From: Diplosphaera chodatii
Lineage: Eukaryota; Chlorophyta; Trebouxiophyceae; Prasiolales; Stichococcaceae
Assembly (NCBI GenBank): GCA_032358165.1
Contig: JAALGY010000053.1
Location: 372,001 to 436,000 of the forward strand
Length of the DNA: 64,000 bases
Direction: 5' to 3'
In this document: positions 24,401-37,300 of the stretch, one piece after another
Layout of the letters: each line of letters begins with the position of its first letter
How positions within the stretch are numbered: position 1 is the first letter of the stretch
Made by a program: the position numbers and the translations under genes
Notes under the pieces: generated by a model
Seen by the model: only the letters and a program-made list of their open reading frames with translations
Told to the model about the DNA's origin: nothing
The model's database searches: none

Positions 24401-27400
24401 TGCGCCGCCGCCACCCGAGCGGCTTGTGCCTCCGCCTGCAGGCACAAGCTGTTCATCACATGATGATCGGTCACGAGGCAGGGACGCGCCGGCGGCTGCG
24501 GAACTCGCATGCGTCTCAGCATAAGAGAGCACGGTGTCTATGGGAATGTGCGAAACGAATGATGCATCGTACCTGAAGACGCACTTCCTCGGCCTCTGCA
24601 GCAGCTGCCATGCGTTGCTGCTGCTCTTCGTATGTAGAAAAGTCCTCTGCCTAGAAGTCCAGCAAAGCACAGCCTTGTGATCATGCCAGGCAGCAGCTGT
24701 GGCGTGATCGCTTTGCTGTGTCGGGCCTTATCACTGGCAGTACAGTGCATGCAACCCGCTGTTCTTCCTGCAATGCCGACCGTACATAGTCACTACAGCA
24801 TTGCTGAACACAGAGCGTACAGTGAGCATGGCGCGCAAGAAGTGCAGCGGTCCGGTCTGCTCCTGGCCCTGTGCTGCCTGGTCACCGTCTGAGGCGCGCA
24901 TCTCCGACTGCACCAATGCCGCCAGGCTGGCGCCACGCCCACGCTTGCCCTGTGGCAGACCACAAGCCATGTGTGCGAACGATTCTCAACCCCGAGAGGA
25001 CTGCGGGTCACGCCAGAAGCCGGCGGCAAATAAGCAAGGTGATGTCGGTTGCAAAGTGCCCCCTCCATCACACCAGCGGGCCCGGGGCGATTACCTTTGG
25101 AGCAGCGCTTGAGCCACGTACTGACGGGAGCAGCAGAGCCTCGGGGTTGAGCACCGGCTTGTAGCGCGGCTTGTGGCCCGCTGGCTTGCTGCGTTACAGG
25201 ACCCCCACGTTAGAGTTAGGAATGCTGCATCGGATCAGGCAGTACAGCCAGAAAGCAGGACTTGGAGTGTGTCAGGACCAGGTGGCACGGTTTGCACTTG
25301 TAGTGTTCACCAACCAGGGTTGCTACACTTATCAAGGAGCTGCCATGCAAAGTACAGACCTGAGTAGGGTGCTGGGACACAGGCGCTGCAGGGTTGCCGC
25401 AGAGAAGTCGAACTTCAAGGCAACAGCTGCTGAAGGGCGTGCTCTTCCCACATGCCGCATGCCTGGATCGCCAGCAGCACCCTGAGACATCGAGACCACT
25501 TGCAGTAGGTAAAGGGCTTGGGGCATGTCAGGGCCCTGTGTATTCACGTTGAAGTCGCGTGTTGATGGCTGCTGTGTCATACGGCAACATCTTCAGGGCT
25601 GCCCGTCTGAGAAGAGTGGATGTTCCTTCACAAGGCAGCGCGCCTTCATGCAAGGGCGCTGCACGGCAGCAATTTCGTCTGCTGCGTCAGCCTCGGCTTC
25701 TGGCGCATCTGCCAAGTCAGCATCGGGCTCCACCGCCTGCCGCGAAAGGCGGCAGCCATCACGTACGCCCATGTCAGCAGCTGCCCGCCGACGGCCCAGC
25801 TGAGGCAGCATGCCAGCTGATGCTGGCTCGGCTGGCTGTTGGCCGGCCCCGTTACCCTCATCTGCAAATGTCAGTTGACACCATTCACATGCTGTGCAGG
25901 ACACAAATTAGCAGTTCTGCTTGGGAGCACTGCTAATTTGCTGGGAGCAATGATTGCGGGCTCGTGTCCTCCACTGCAGACACGGCACACTTTTGACATT
26001 CAGATCGCCACATTTGGCACTGTTTCTCCAGGGTTGACAACCTGATTCAAGGGCGGAAGGCTCCGCCTCATCCACTTCGTCTGTGTCACTGTCCAGCACA
26101 GCCATGCGCTGACGCCTGTCAGAGCAGAAGCATTCAACCTGACACGGAGCTTGACTTCCTGTTCTCGGCGTTGCTGTGTTGTTTCGAGGTCGAGATGAAT
26201 ATGCGAATTACGCACATACCTTCGCAGCTGTGGCGCCTGAGGACGACATGCTTTGGCCGCCTGTGGGCCTTGTCAAGCGACAGCAAACTGACAGTTGCAA
26301 CTGGTGCATGCATGTTGGCAAACACGCAAACACGTGCGACATGGACACGACAGCTTCACACACCTGCATGTTTCTCCAACGACGCAGCAGCCTCCTCTCC
26401 CTCATCGTCCACAATGGTGTCCTCTGCATGCCACCAGCTGCATTGCTGACTGGGCATAAGAACTGCTGCTGACATGTAAAGTCTGCCATGCATAAGGCCA
26501 TCGGCAGTTGAGGAGGGGTATCAACAGCCAACAGGCACGCACCCAATGATATCTCACCCTGGCTGCCATCAGAATCAGCGTCATCGTCCTCCAGGGGTGG
26601 CGGCATTGGCAACCGCATGCGGCCGACGCGGCTGCGGAAGACTGGCATCAGTGGAGCGGTCCCCGGCTGCACTGGTGCTGCTGACGGCTTTGAATGCTGT
26701 GCCTCTGGTGCCTGCACTGTCGCTGCCGCCGCGGGGTCCGGTGCCCCTGGTACTGTTGCTGCCTCTCTGGCCGCTCGAGCAGCTGCAGTTGCTGCAGATG
26801 CAATCGGCTTGTGCATGCACCCATCTGCAGCTCCTCGGTGCTGCGTCTGCTGCGCTGTGGCGCATACGTCATCAAAGATCAGCTCGCAGGCGGGCGCTGC
26901 ACGCTGTAAACTCTCTGCTGGCTGGCCGGCATTGCCATGGGCTGGTGCCACATTTGCGACGGCCCCGTCAGCAGCGGTACCAGAGTTGCCAGCCGCCTGT
27001 CGGGGCGGCGAGCCGCCTTCGTTTATAAAGTCGAGGGCAACGGCAGCTGCACCATCTGCGGGCGGGCTGTCGGGCTGCTGGGTGGGCTGTGGCTGTGGGC
27101 TGTCACTCCCGCTTGGGCCTTGAGATGTGATGGTTGGCTGTTGGCTGTCGGGCGCTTCCCCTGAGGCGCCACATCCTGCTCCACATGATGGATGATGGCG
27201 ACTGTCATCTGCTTCAGCCCTGCCATCGCCTGCTGCTAGCTCACCGCTGGATGGCGCTGCATGGGTAGTTGCCATACCGCCTGCGCGCGCAGCAATGCCT
27301 CCGCTCGGAGGCACCATGGCTGCAGTGTGCTGCGCTGAAACGCCTGATGCGCTGCTCACAAGGCCACTGGGCCCAAAGTACTTGTCAAAATCGGCGCGCA

Positions 27401-29187
27401 GGTAGCTGGGCAGCACGACCTGCACATGGAAGGCTTGCTGGCATGGTTGGCTGGCCCACAGCAAATGCAGTGCAATCAGCACCTGAAAGTTTTGCTTGAA
27501 CAGCATGCAGAGGCTTGGCATTGCTTCTACAATGGAGACCACCTCTTCCGACTGCGGCTCAGCTTCTTCATCGTCTGAAGCCACGTCCAGGTCCATAGGG
27601 CTGTGGTATTGCTGCAGCAGCCCCTGCGCAGCATTGTTAGGAAAGCATCTTGAAACGCTGGCGCACGCAATACATGGGCAGCCGTCTTACTACGGTGGTC
27701 AAACAGGAACAGTGAGCAGTGTGCTTACTCGTAGCAGTGAAGCAAAGCCATGGATCGAATCGGAGTCTCGCTGCAGCATCACGTCGATGTCAACTGGTCC
27801 CGGCGGCCCATCCGGGTACAGCCTGCAGAGCAGCAGCATCATGAGCCCCATGCACACATCTATTGTCGCGTGGCATGCAAAGCGTCCACAGGCGTACCAT
27901 GACACATATATACTCACTCTGCAATGCCCTCCTCGAAGGAGGGTGGCCTGAAGTGCTTCGCGGGTTCCAAGGAGATCTGTGCAGAGTCCCGCAGGTTCGG
28001 GTTCTTGTCCCGCAGCATGGCCTGAAGATTGAGTGCGTGCAACCATTTGAGGAACACATCGCGGTGTCGTGCTGTCACATCGAGCCATTGTCAGTCACTG
28101 CTTCACGAGGGCATGTGACAGGTGCATTTAACTGCCTGCGGCATCAGTGCATACAAGCTTGCACCTCAAACTGCTGCAGGGTGGGTGGCTGCAGGGCGCC
28201 CGCCTCCAGCTGCGCCCGCAGCGCCGCCTCCCTGTCTTGTGCCCCTGCAGCTTCTGCATACACATCCGTATATCATTGCATGCATAATACATACGGTGCG
28301 GCATGGATGGTTATCACTGGGGCCGCTTGCAAATGGCAACTAAGCAGTGGACACTGGCATACGAATTGGATAACCTCCAATCGAGCTTGGCAAGCGTTCG
28401 CGACAAGGTTTGCTGACTAGGGACCTGAGGCATGGTTGTCCACCCTTCCAGCAGCAGCGGTCTTTGCTGACTTGGCAGGCTTGGCTGCAGCCTGGCATGC
28501 CTTCAGTGCGTCAGCCGTCTGCTTCATAAGCGACGCCTTCATGCTTTTAAGCAGCTGCATGTATAGAGGCGCAGCACCTTCAGACGTGCATGTAGACGCA
28601 GCAGCAGTGCATGCAGCGGCAGCACAGCCATTAGGCAGGGTGATAGAAGTGTGTAGCAGCGGTAGCACCGCCAGTTTCAGGTGTGTACCTCCACGCGGGC
28701 GTGGACTTCTGCTGCAGCGCCCTCTGCAAACTCTGGACCTAGCGCAGCATTGTCCTCATCCGCCTCATCATCCTGCGTACATGGCCCCGTGTTGAAAGCA
28801 CTCGTGTTTTGCCGGGTACGCTGGCAATCGAGCCCAGTAGCTGGTCAAACCACATGAAAATAGCATGTGCGCTGAGAAGCGGGGCATGCAGCCGCACACC
28901 TGGGCGGCAGGATCAAATGCAGAAAGGCAAAGGCGCAGGTAGCCCTCACGAAAGGGGTCCCGCTTGTGCCGCTTCTTCTGAATATCCTCCAATGCGCCAT
29001 CTAGCACCTTGACAGAGAGGAGACACGATGTACATTCATGGCAGCACATCTCATATCATCTGCTGGAAGGAGAACAACAACAATGCATCACTTCTGGGCG
29101 CTGTCTGGTACCTTGCGCTTGTCCGCTGGCCGCAGCTGGATGCTGCTGGTGACCAGGCCTCGCACCGACGATGTTGATGGCCTGAAG
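21478..29187 (-). CDS. Large acidic, mostly disordered protein of unknown function
   Basis: I do not recognise this family. The 5' exons carry the most conserved-looking sequence: SSVRGLVTSSIQLRPADKRK (about 29170-29113), then 29008-28903 (VLDGALEDIQKKRHKRDPF...), 28773-28688, about 28550-28446, about 28255-28162 (coiled coil), and about 28090-27930 with HRDVFLKWLHALNLQAML and HFRPPSFEEGIAE. Two very long exons follow (about 27640-26500 and 23812-22680), rich in Ala, Gln, Asp and Ser. Between them are HKPRYKPVLNPEALLL (about 25165-25115) and a Glu/Ala coiled coil (about 24655-24320). The last exon ends at 21478. Several short hydrophobic-then-acidic motifs (CIPIIDSDGD, VELVFEE, CELIFDD, CEIVYDEE) resemble SUMO-interaction motifs. 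The protein is probably nuclear. It may be two genes: the join near 26000-25600 is the least certain, and the start codon was not found. Confidence 0.5.
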
Positions 29188-30099
29188 CAGCGAGTTCGTT
29201 AGGGTCTTATATGCCAATAATGCTGCACACTCATATGGTGGCTGAAACGCTCACAATTGCCACTGGAGCAGTGTTGAGCGTGGGCCATGGCAGGTGCGAA
29301 CTGTTTGTGTGTACACACAGCGCTCGAGCACTGGCAACACATGCGCTGAGCTGAATGCATGATGTGTCCTGCTTGCCTGCCACGAGATGCAGAGCGCTGC
29401 ACTCGTCCGACCATCCCAACAGTCTGCCTGGCATCCAGATGCTGCGGTGCAAGATCCCTCCACAGGCCTCAGAATTAACAGAGCGCGCGTGTGCTCCGGA
29501 GTGCCACAGCAGAGAGCCACGCTTGAGCTGCTGATCGGACTGACACAAGATTGAAGGGAGGAGGCATCGCTGCCAAGCTAGCACACAACATAAGCCTCAG
29601 AGTCGCTGGGTGATACGAGTGCACACGCCAGCTGCAGCAATATGTATCAGGCAACAGCCCAGACTGGCGATATCACAGGTTCACAGCTTGCTGGGCATGT
29701 TTGCAAGCTGTCAAGACATCACGCAACCTGCCCTGCACGAAACTTCTGCAGCCTAGTGATCATCACGCCTCGTCATTGACAGCGAATGCAGACTTCACTT
29801 CCTGAGAAGGTCAACCTTTACTTCACTACCGCACGATAAAGCTGAGGCGGGATTGTGGGGCAAATCTGATGCCGACAAGATCTGCCAGTCTTCAGACGCC
29901 CTTACTCCACTTCGGTCACCTGGCTTATCTGAGAAGCATGTACATGCGCTCAGCTGATCCTTGGGTGCTAACTGCAAGGCTGCTGTATACCAGGCCCGTG
30001 GGTAGGAATGTGGGTAGGTGCGTGTTGCTGCCTAAGCCAGCATTCAAGTGGAAGGCCACAGGCATTGCACTGCGTGCGTACGACGTGCCACAGTATACA
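29188..30099. other. Intergenic upstream of the unknown acidic gene, downstream of GT49 gene
   Basis: About 0.9 kb. It should contain the missing first exon and promoter of the acidic protein gene and the 3' untranslated region of the glycosyltransferase gene. Open frames on the minus strand at 29231-29584 and 29251-29520 have cysteine/histidine-rich composition unlike the neighbouring exons and were not accepted. Confidence 0.4.
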
Positions 30100-32979
30100 T
30101 CAACCGTCAAGACAGCAGGGTCTGCTCGCATCATTGGCAGCTTGAGCTACTGGACGCTGTCTGTGTGCCTCCCCTGCCACAGCAAGCCTCCTGCCCCCGC
30201 CACCCGCTGCCTGTGCCGCTTTGAGTTCCGCTGCCAGGGGGTAGAAGGCCTCCCCCTGCTGCTGCTTGTGCCCCGACCACCACGGCAGATTCGCCTTGCA
30301 GCGCAGCGTGGTGTCGTCGACAAACGGCACAAAGCGCCCGGCATCCTTCTGCCGCTGGAACATCGCCATGATGTGCGAGTGCACCCTGCAACGAGCCTGC
30401 ATCCGGCTTACTTGCTGTGCATGACAGAGTCCGCACCAAGCATGCTCTGCATGCAATAGAGATGCAGAACGCTAGCAGTTCAGAAGGGCGCGGACAGCTG
30501 TCAACCACTATGCGGATGAGCGGAGCTCGCCTGCGGTCTGGTGCCTCATAGAAGACTGTCTGTGCGCCAGAGATGCCGTGGGGCCGGTGCACCACGAAGG
30601 TGTCCGGATCCACGACAAAACTAAATCCGGAGGAGTTCAGAGCTGCAGCATACATGATCTTGTTGCGGCCGTAGCCCCTGAAGCGCGCGTCGAACCAGGG
30701 CGTGTGCTGGCGGTGCACGATGCCCCACGGCTCATATCTGCAGTGGCACACCGCTCTGCCGTAGTTGCTGGTGTGCATGCATCCACAGGGGGACATCAAC
30801 GCCATGTCATGCCAGTTATGCAATGGCTCACAATGGTGACATCCTACATCATGTGTGCCATGCTCCCTCGATCGTTGACACAGTCGCAGCAGCCATCAGT
30901 GCAGCTTACCTGTTGCAGTAAGTGATGCTGTACTGCTGCTGGGCTGCCTTCCAGCGCTCGTAGTCCGTGCAGCCCTGCGGGAAGCGGGACTTGTTGGCAC
31001 CAAAGCGCTCAATCCGGCCGCCGTTGAAGGCCGCCGCTGCCACTGCCTTGCTGCCTGCGCAGTGCATGGTTGGGAAGACTGCCTGCACCGCATCGTTCAA
31101 TGGGGCAGAGCTTCCGGCAATTGGACCTCGACAACGTCCTCCGCATGGCAGGCCCTGACTGCAGCAGTCAGTAGACCAGCACATCACTCTGGGGTTAGGA
31201 CTTCGAAGCACACCCCACACAACATCGTATGCTGTGTCCATGCTGCTGGTGTCGAAGGCCGGCAGCACGTGGTACGCCATCTTCAGCGCCTCCGCCAGCA
31301 GCGCATCGCCCCGTGGCGTGCCAGGGGCCGCCTTCTGGCGAGCGGATGCCTGCGCAGGGGCAGGGACCCAGGGTTTGGAGACCTTGCGTCTGCTGTCACT
31401 GCCTGCAACCCCCGGGCTACTGGCAACTCTCACAAGAGGGTGTATCAGCATCCGACATGGCCATATGGCAAGCGCTGCATCCACAGGCCAACACTAACAC
31501 ATGTCAGATCCCACAATATAAGCTACCTGGGGCAGCAGGTCGCCATCGAGGACGAGCACCAGCTCTGTCTGCACCAACAGCAGCGCCCGGTTCCTGCAAA
31601 CATGACAGTAGTCAATCGTGTGTGTTCGATTTTGCCAAGAGGATGTAAATGTCATGATTGTGCAGCAGGCATGAACACTACAGTGCATGCATTGCAGCCT
31701 GATAAGTGCGCCCGCTGTTTTGCAGCATCAGTCGCCCCACTGGTGTGCGACACACAAGGCACCTGAGCGAGTTGACCGGAAACAGGTGCGGCATCAGCTG
31801 GTCGCCTGGCGCGACCGGCTCGCTGAACAGCAGCACGTCCAGCATGCATGTGCCTTGTATCGATGCCCTGCAGCCAGGCGGTTCCAACCCGGCTATCTGC
31901 AGAGCCAGCTGCATTAGACAGGAGCATGTCCAGCATGCACGCTTGTCCACCGAAAAGGCGCTGAGCCCAGCGGCGTGCTCTTCTGGAGGATACACACATC
32001 GCAGCAGGAGGTGACACCCTCCTCAGCCAGTTGCAAGCAGGACAGTGGTTGCCTGTGCACCTGCTGTAGATATCCCTGACCCGATGCTGTGCGCCCTTCA
32101 GTGCAGCATCCGCCTCAGGGCTTCCGTCCACAGCCTGCACACAACAGCACCATTTGGTGACTGATGCATCATCCCACATGTGCTGCTACACGGATCACCA
32201 TGCTATCTTCCAGCGCTGCATCAAGGATGATGACATAACCAGCTCTGCCAGCAAGCCAGCAATACACAGCAGATGACGAGCGGAGCAGCTTCCACAACAA
32301 TGTAGGCCTACCACATACACTGCAGCAGCCAGCGGCCCGCCCCACAGCAGGCACAGCCCCTCCAGCATGTACAGGCGGCTGACATCGTATGTCACCACCG
32401 CGGTGATGTCCCCAACCGCCGCACGCGCCTGGCTCATCAGAGCCACCTCCAGGTTCAGTCTGTGAGTGTGGGTGGCGGTTCGTCAGCAAGGTTGCTGCAG
32501 TGTCATATTTCCAAGTACAGCATGGCAACGTCTATCCTGCTCGTTGCGGCGGGCCTTACAAGCTGCAAGACGCTCTGCCAGGCGCCCTGGTCCAAGCTCA
32601 CTCTTGCATTAAGACCACAAGTGCACTGCACACACCTGGTGGGTTCCCCAGACAGGTACATGTCCGTCGTCATTGGCCGTGGCGCTGTGGCGTTGTCCTC
32701 TGCCATGCAGGCCGCCAGGTCCACTGCCGGCATGCGCGGCCCGCTGCTTGCTGCTGCCTTTGCTGGCGACGTCGTGCCCCCGTTCCCACTGGTCCTGCTG
32801 CTGCTACCCATCTCGGCGCCATGTGTGCCCCCGCTCAGGCGGCCACCATCACCTTTGCTCCTGACTCCATCAGACGGACGGCGCGACCAGCTGACGCCTC
32901 GCGCTGCGGCAAACAGCAGCGCTGCAACAGCTGCCAGCTGCAGCAGGCGGTTCCTCCGCTGGGCTCGGCCCGCTGAGGC
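30100..32979 (-). CDS. LARGE/B4GAT1-type glycosyltransferase (GT49), type II membrane protein
   Basis: Exons in matching phase: 32979-about 32640, about 32456-32312, about 32135-32066, 31867-31763, 31597-31526, about 31361-31212, about 31108-30909, about 30738-30550 or further, and about 30391-30100. The first exon has a basic patch and a hydrophobic signal anchor (RLLQLAAVAALLFAAARGV), placing the enzyme in the Golgi with a lumenal catalytic domain. The GT49 landmarks are CMLDVLLFSEP, PHLFPVNSLRNRALL, the DxD metal-binding motif LVLVLDGDLLPQ, YHVLPAFDTSS and YEPWGIVHRQHTPWFDARF followed by GYGRNKIMYAAAL. In animals this family transfers glucuronic acid or xylose to matriglycan; in algae the acceptor is unknown. 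The start codon lies in an upstream exon I could not place, since an acceptor GTGCAG precedes 32979. The donor before the last exon is also ambiguous. Confidence 0.82.
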
Positions 32980-34307
32980 CTGCACATTCCTATTTCCAGT
33001 CACAACCGTGCATAACGTCTCCAAACGCTTTGCATGCACCGCAAGCGGTTGTTTGACACATGTCCAATCATGCGCAGGGTGCGACCGGGCGGAGCATGCA
33101 CGACAGCACTTGCAGACTATGCTGATTACGGACCTTGGGCATTGCAGTAATCTACATGGTGCAGCAGGCTGTAGATTTGATGGTAGCCGTAGGCTGGATC
33201 GCACAACGATGACGGCGAAAGGCTGGCTGTGAAGGACGATCTGTGCCAGGTACCACTTGCAGCAAGTGCCCTGCAATCAGTGAGTGTGAGGTCAGACGCA
33301 AGACACAAGCAGTCACTCCCAGTGCCTCTGCGGCCACTGCACGATGAACGCCCGATAAATCACAAAATGAGGCTGTGTTCCAGGGCAAGATGGCGAGGTT
33401 GACAGCCAGAGCCTGCCTTTCAGCGTGCCTTTTGCATGCCAGGCGTGCCCCTCGTCAAATCCCTTTCAGTGCCTTTCTGAAAACAGTTGTGCTTTGCAGA
33501 TCCAGGTCGGGTCTTTCGGCTGGAAAGGCACCCTGTAGATTTCAAAGCGAGGCCAGGGTTTTACGCACCATTGGTGGACATTGCTGCAGATTTTTCGAGG
33601 CACTTTTCCGCTCGAGATACAACCAAATCACACATCTGACGCTCAAAGTCCAGCGACTGATCGAGCCGTTGCAGTCTTGGACCGCAGAGGCAGTGCGGTG
33701 TGCATTCGCGCACTCTTCGTGACGGCACTGCGCGCCTGGAGCGCATAACATTTCAGCTGTGCAGCTTCTCCGCAGCGGCAGCGCCCTGTGCCTTGGCGAG
33801 TGTGTTTGCTGGCAGACACAGCCCGCTCAGCGCCCGTCTGCTGAGCAGCACGGCGATCAGCGCGTCGGAGGTTCGGGCGCCGGCCAAACTTTTTGGAAGC
33901 TGACCAGCAGCAGGGCCACGACCACCGCGCTTGGTGCCCGCTAACAGCCGAAGGCAGCGACCCGTAGCACAAGCACAGGTGAACAGGTGCTGCAGCAGCC
34001 CTGACACGAGTGTGCGGCGTCAGCAGTGGGGTCAGGCATAGCGTGAGGCCTGGCCCTGTAGGTCCAGTAGAGAGCAGTGCTCCTTCTGAGTCGCACACTG
34101 GTGTGTGGATTTCCTGCCGCTTGCTATTGATCCGTCGTATCGCGTGTTGCTTCTCTGGTTGTGCAGCAGCTGACACCTAGCTCCTCATAAGCACATACGC
34201 TTTGGTGCCTTGCGAGATGCCCATGTCGCCTCAGAAACCATGTACATCCTGCTCCCACAGGCGCGGCGCCATGGCGGTGCACGCGCAGTGTTCTCAAAAA
34301 TGTGTCC
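32980..34307. other. Intergenic: divergent upstream region of GT49 (-) and kinase (+) genes
   Basis: About 1.3 kb with no supported gene. It must contain the first exon of the glycosyltransferase gene on the minus strand and the kinase promoter on the plus strand. No clear TATA box or repeat was found. Confidence 0.45.
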
Positions 34308-37300
34308 ATGGCGACGGGCACCTTTGCCAGCCAGCTGCGCGGCAGCCGGCCCCGGCACACCTCCACGGCGGTCACCGCTGGCCGTGCACAGCGCTTCAGC
34401 GCCCTCAGCACCTACAACCGGCGGTACGAGGCCACGGCCCCGCGGCAGCTGACCAGCGGCACCCTGTCCGCGGCAGCGCCGGTGCAGCAGCAGCGCATCG
34501 GCAGCTCCGTCTCCGCATTCAGCAGCGTGGCGTCACCCTTCTCCGGGCGCCCAACGCTCGCGCGGCTGGCGTCGCACATAGGGCGGCCGCGCTTCAACGC
34601 GCTCGCGCGCCTCGCCAGCAACGCGCTCGGCGGCATCCGGCGCTCCACAGATGACGTCAGCTTCAGCAGCCCGGGTGTCTCTTTTGCTTCGGCGGCGGTC
34701 GCAGCGCCGTCATCAGTGTCGGCAGCCCAGCAGGTGTGTTGCCTAAACACAGCTAATGTATATCACACACTCACATGCACAGGGCATCTGCTTCTAAGTT
34801 GTGCGCATATGCAACGACATGGTATCTCTGCAAGTCGTCAGCCTGATGCCAAGGGCCGTCTTGCTGCAGGTGATTCCCGGCACTCACAGCGCTGCCGACA
34901 CCCCCTTCGCAGCCGCGGCGCAGCGCGCCCCCAGCCGCAACGCCTTCGACAGCGACCTGGGCTTCCCGACCGACTTTGGCGAGCGCTACAAGCTGATTGA
35001 GGAGATCGGGTCCGGCAGCTTTGGGACCGTGTATGCGGCAGAGGACGTAGAGTCTGGCGAGTCCGTGGCAGTCAAGGTGCGGCCCTGCCCACCATCAGTG
35101 TGCATCTTCTGCCAGTTGGGCTTTGCTCATCAGATACCCCTCTGTGCAAGAAGCTGGCACAGATTTTCCGTACATTATATATTGAACAGCGGCTGTGAGT
35201 CCACAGGCAAGATCAATGCTGAGCAGAGTCCTTTGGCAACTCGTGATCTGTTTGGTTCTCGCACTTACTGTTCTGTCTGGTACCTGCAGATCCTGCCTAA
35301 GGATGGGGCAGCGGGGCGGCGCACCCGCGGCAGCGGCAGGGCCGGTCGCAGCATTGTGCTGGCCAAGCTCAAGAAGGAGCTGGACGTACTGCAGCGGTGA
35401 GTCTGCCTCACCAACGTCATCATGGATGCCTGCTGACGCTGCTTTGTCATGCAAGCAAAGACACTCGTGCTGTTGGCTCCGCACTGACTGCTCCGCACTA
35501 ACAGGCATCAGCTCTCTGTGACAGAAGTGGGTGCGAGGCCCCGACTTCAAAAGTGCTTGCTGACATCCCTGCTGGGCCGCTGTGCAGGCTGCAGGCCAGC
35601 GGCAACGCCATCGAGCTGCTGGGCACCTTCGAGGACCGCTCGTGCGTGTACATCGTCATGGAGGAGTGCCGCGGCGGCGACCTCGAGACGCTGCTGGAGG
35701 TGCGGCCGTCATGCTGCTGATCTGCTGGGCTCTCTTGTGTCTTCAGTGTCTGCTGCTCGGTGTGTCACAATGGAGCATGTCATTACTCGATGTCATCAGC
35801 AGGTCCTGCGGTAGAAGGGCATCCTGTTGACATAGCATCTCTTGTATCAGGGCTCGCAACGCAAGCTGCACACAGCACTGCACGTGCTGTTGGGCACATT
35901 TTTTAGGCGTCCCATCTGAGGCCTCATGGCTTGTGGCGCAGGACCATGGGCCGCTGCATGAGGCGGATGTGGCGCGCATCATGCACGAGGCGCTGCAGAC
36001 GGTGGCGGCGTGCCACAAGCACAGCCTGTACCACGGCGACGTGAAACCCGCCAACTTCATGCTGCGCGACGAGGCGCGGCCCGGCGCCAAGGGCCTGGGC
36101 CTCGAAAAGTGAGCCCCGGCCTTGCCTGACGTTGACAGCACCACTTTGCCTGGCGCTTGTCCATGCACAACCGCGGTGCAGCCATTGCTTGGATTGAGCA
36201 ATCCGAGCATTCCCGTCTGGGCCCGTTGGTGATACTGCTGTCGAGGTTGTGAGGTCGATGTGTTGAACCTGAGCATGCCGCCTCCCGCAGGCAGCCGCCC
36301 GGCAGCTGGCTGCGCGCCATCGACTTTGGGTGCGCGCAGCAGGTGGAGGAGGGCGTGCCGCTCACCCGCAAGACCGGCACCCCCATGTTCATGGTGCGCA
36401 CCCTGAATTGGAATGCACCCACGAGCACACTGCAATGCCACACGAGCATGTGGTCGATATTCCGTATGAGTTTCCGTACACCGCATCCGGGTGCCAGTGG
36501 CTGAGTGATGTATCAGGTGGGAGCCGCAGTTAGACGCGCTCTGGTGACACGTGTTCATGCACCATGTGTGCTGCATGCGCAGGCGCCCGAGGTGTTCATC
36601 GGCAACTACGGCATGGAGGCCGACATGTGGGCCGCGGGCATGATGATGTACCAGCTCATCGCCGACCGCTTCCCCTGGTGCGCCTTCCTGAACCCTAAAC
36701 CCTGCTCGTCGCTGAGGTCACACGGCTGCTCCCCCTCCCTCCATGTCCTCCCCCTTGAGGCACCCGACACGCACCCGCGGCGCATCATGCACAGCATGTC
36801 GACTGCCTGTGCGCTGTGACACCGCGGGCGTCGTTTTGACGCTTTTGCGGTCGGATGGCGCTGCAGGTGGAGCACGATGGAGGAGCTGAACACCACGACG
36901 CTGGAGGCGGTCATGGAGGCGGTCATCCAGAAGGACATCCCCATGGACTACGGGCCCTGGAAGGCCATGAGCCAGGAGGTGCGCTCCCTGCGCAATGGCG
37001 CACTGACTGCTCGCCCTGTTGAGTGGGGCAGTGGTCCCAAAACAGTCCCATGCATGCAGTGTGCATGTCAACTTGCATGCAGGCGTGCATGCAGATGCAT
37101 GCTCCGTGCATCGGTGCTGTGTTGCCTACCATCCTCTGTGCATGCTGATGTTGGGACCCTTATGCTGAACCCTTCTGGATGTTGCTCCAGGGCATGGACC
37201 TCATCCACGCAATGCTGCAGCGCGACGCCGGCGAGCGCATCAGCGCCGAGGAGGCCCTGCAGCACCCCTGGTTCGCCAAGCATGGCGTCGGTGAGCACTC

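Noticed and set aside
29231..29584. Two overlapping minus-strand open frames that might be the first exon of the unknown acidic gene
   Set aside because: Neither joins the exon at 29187 with a convincing donor and phase, and composition differs; left as unresolved 5' end.
36688..36704. Telomere-like CCCTAAACCCT in a kinase intron
   Set aside because: Only about one and a half units of the plant/algal telomere repeat; easily chance, and not part of a longer interstitial tract.
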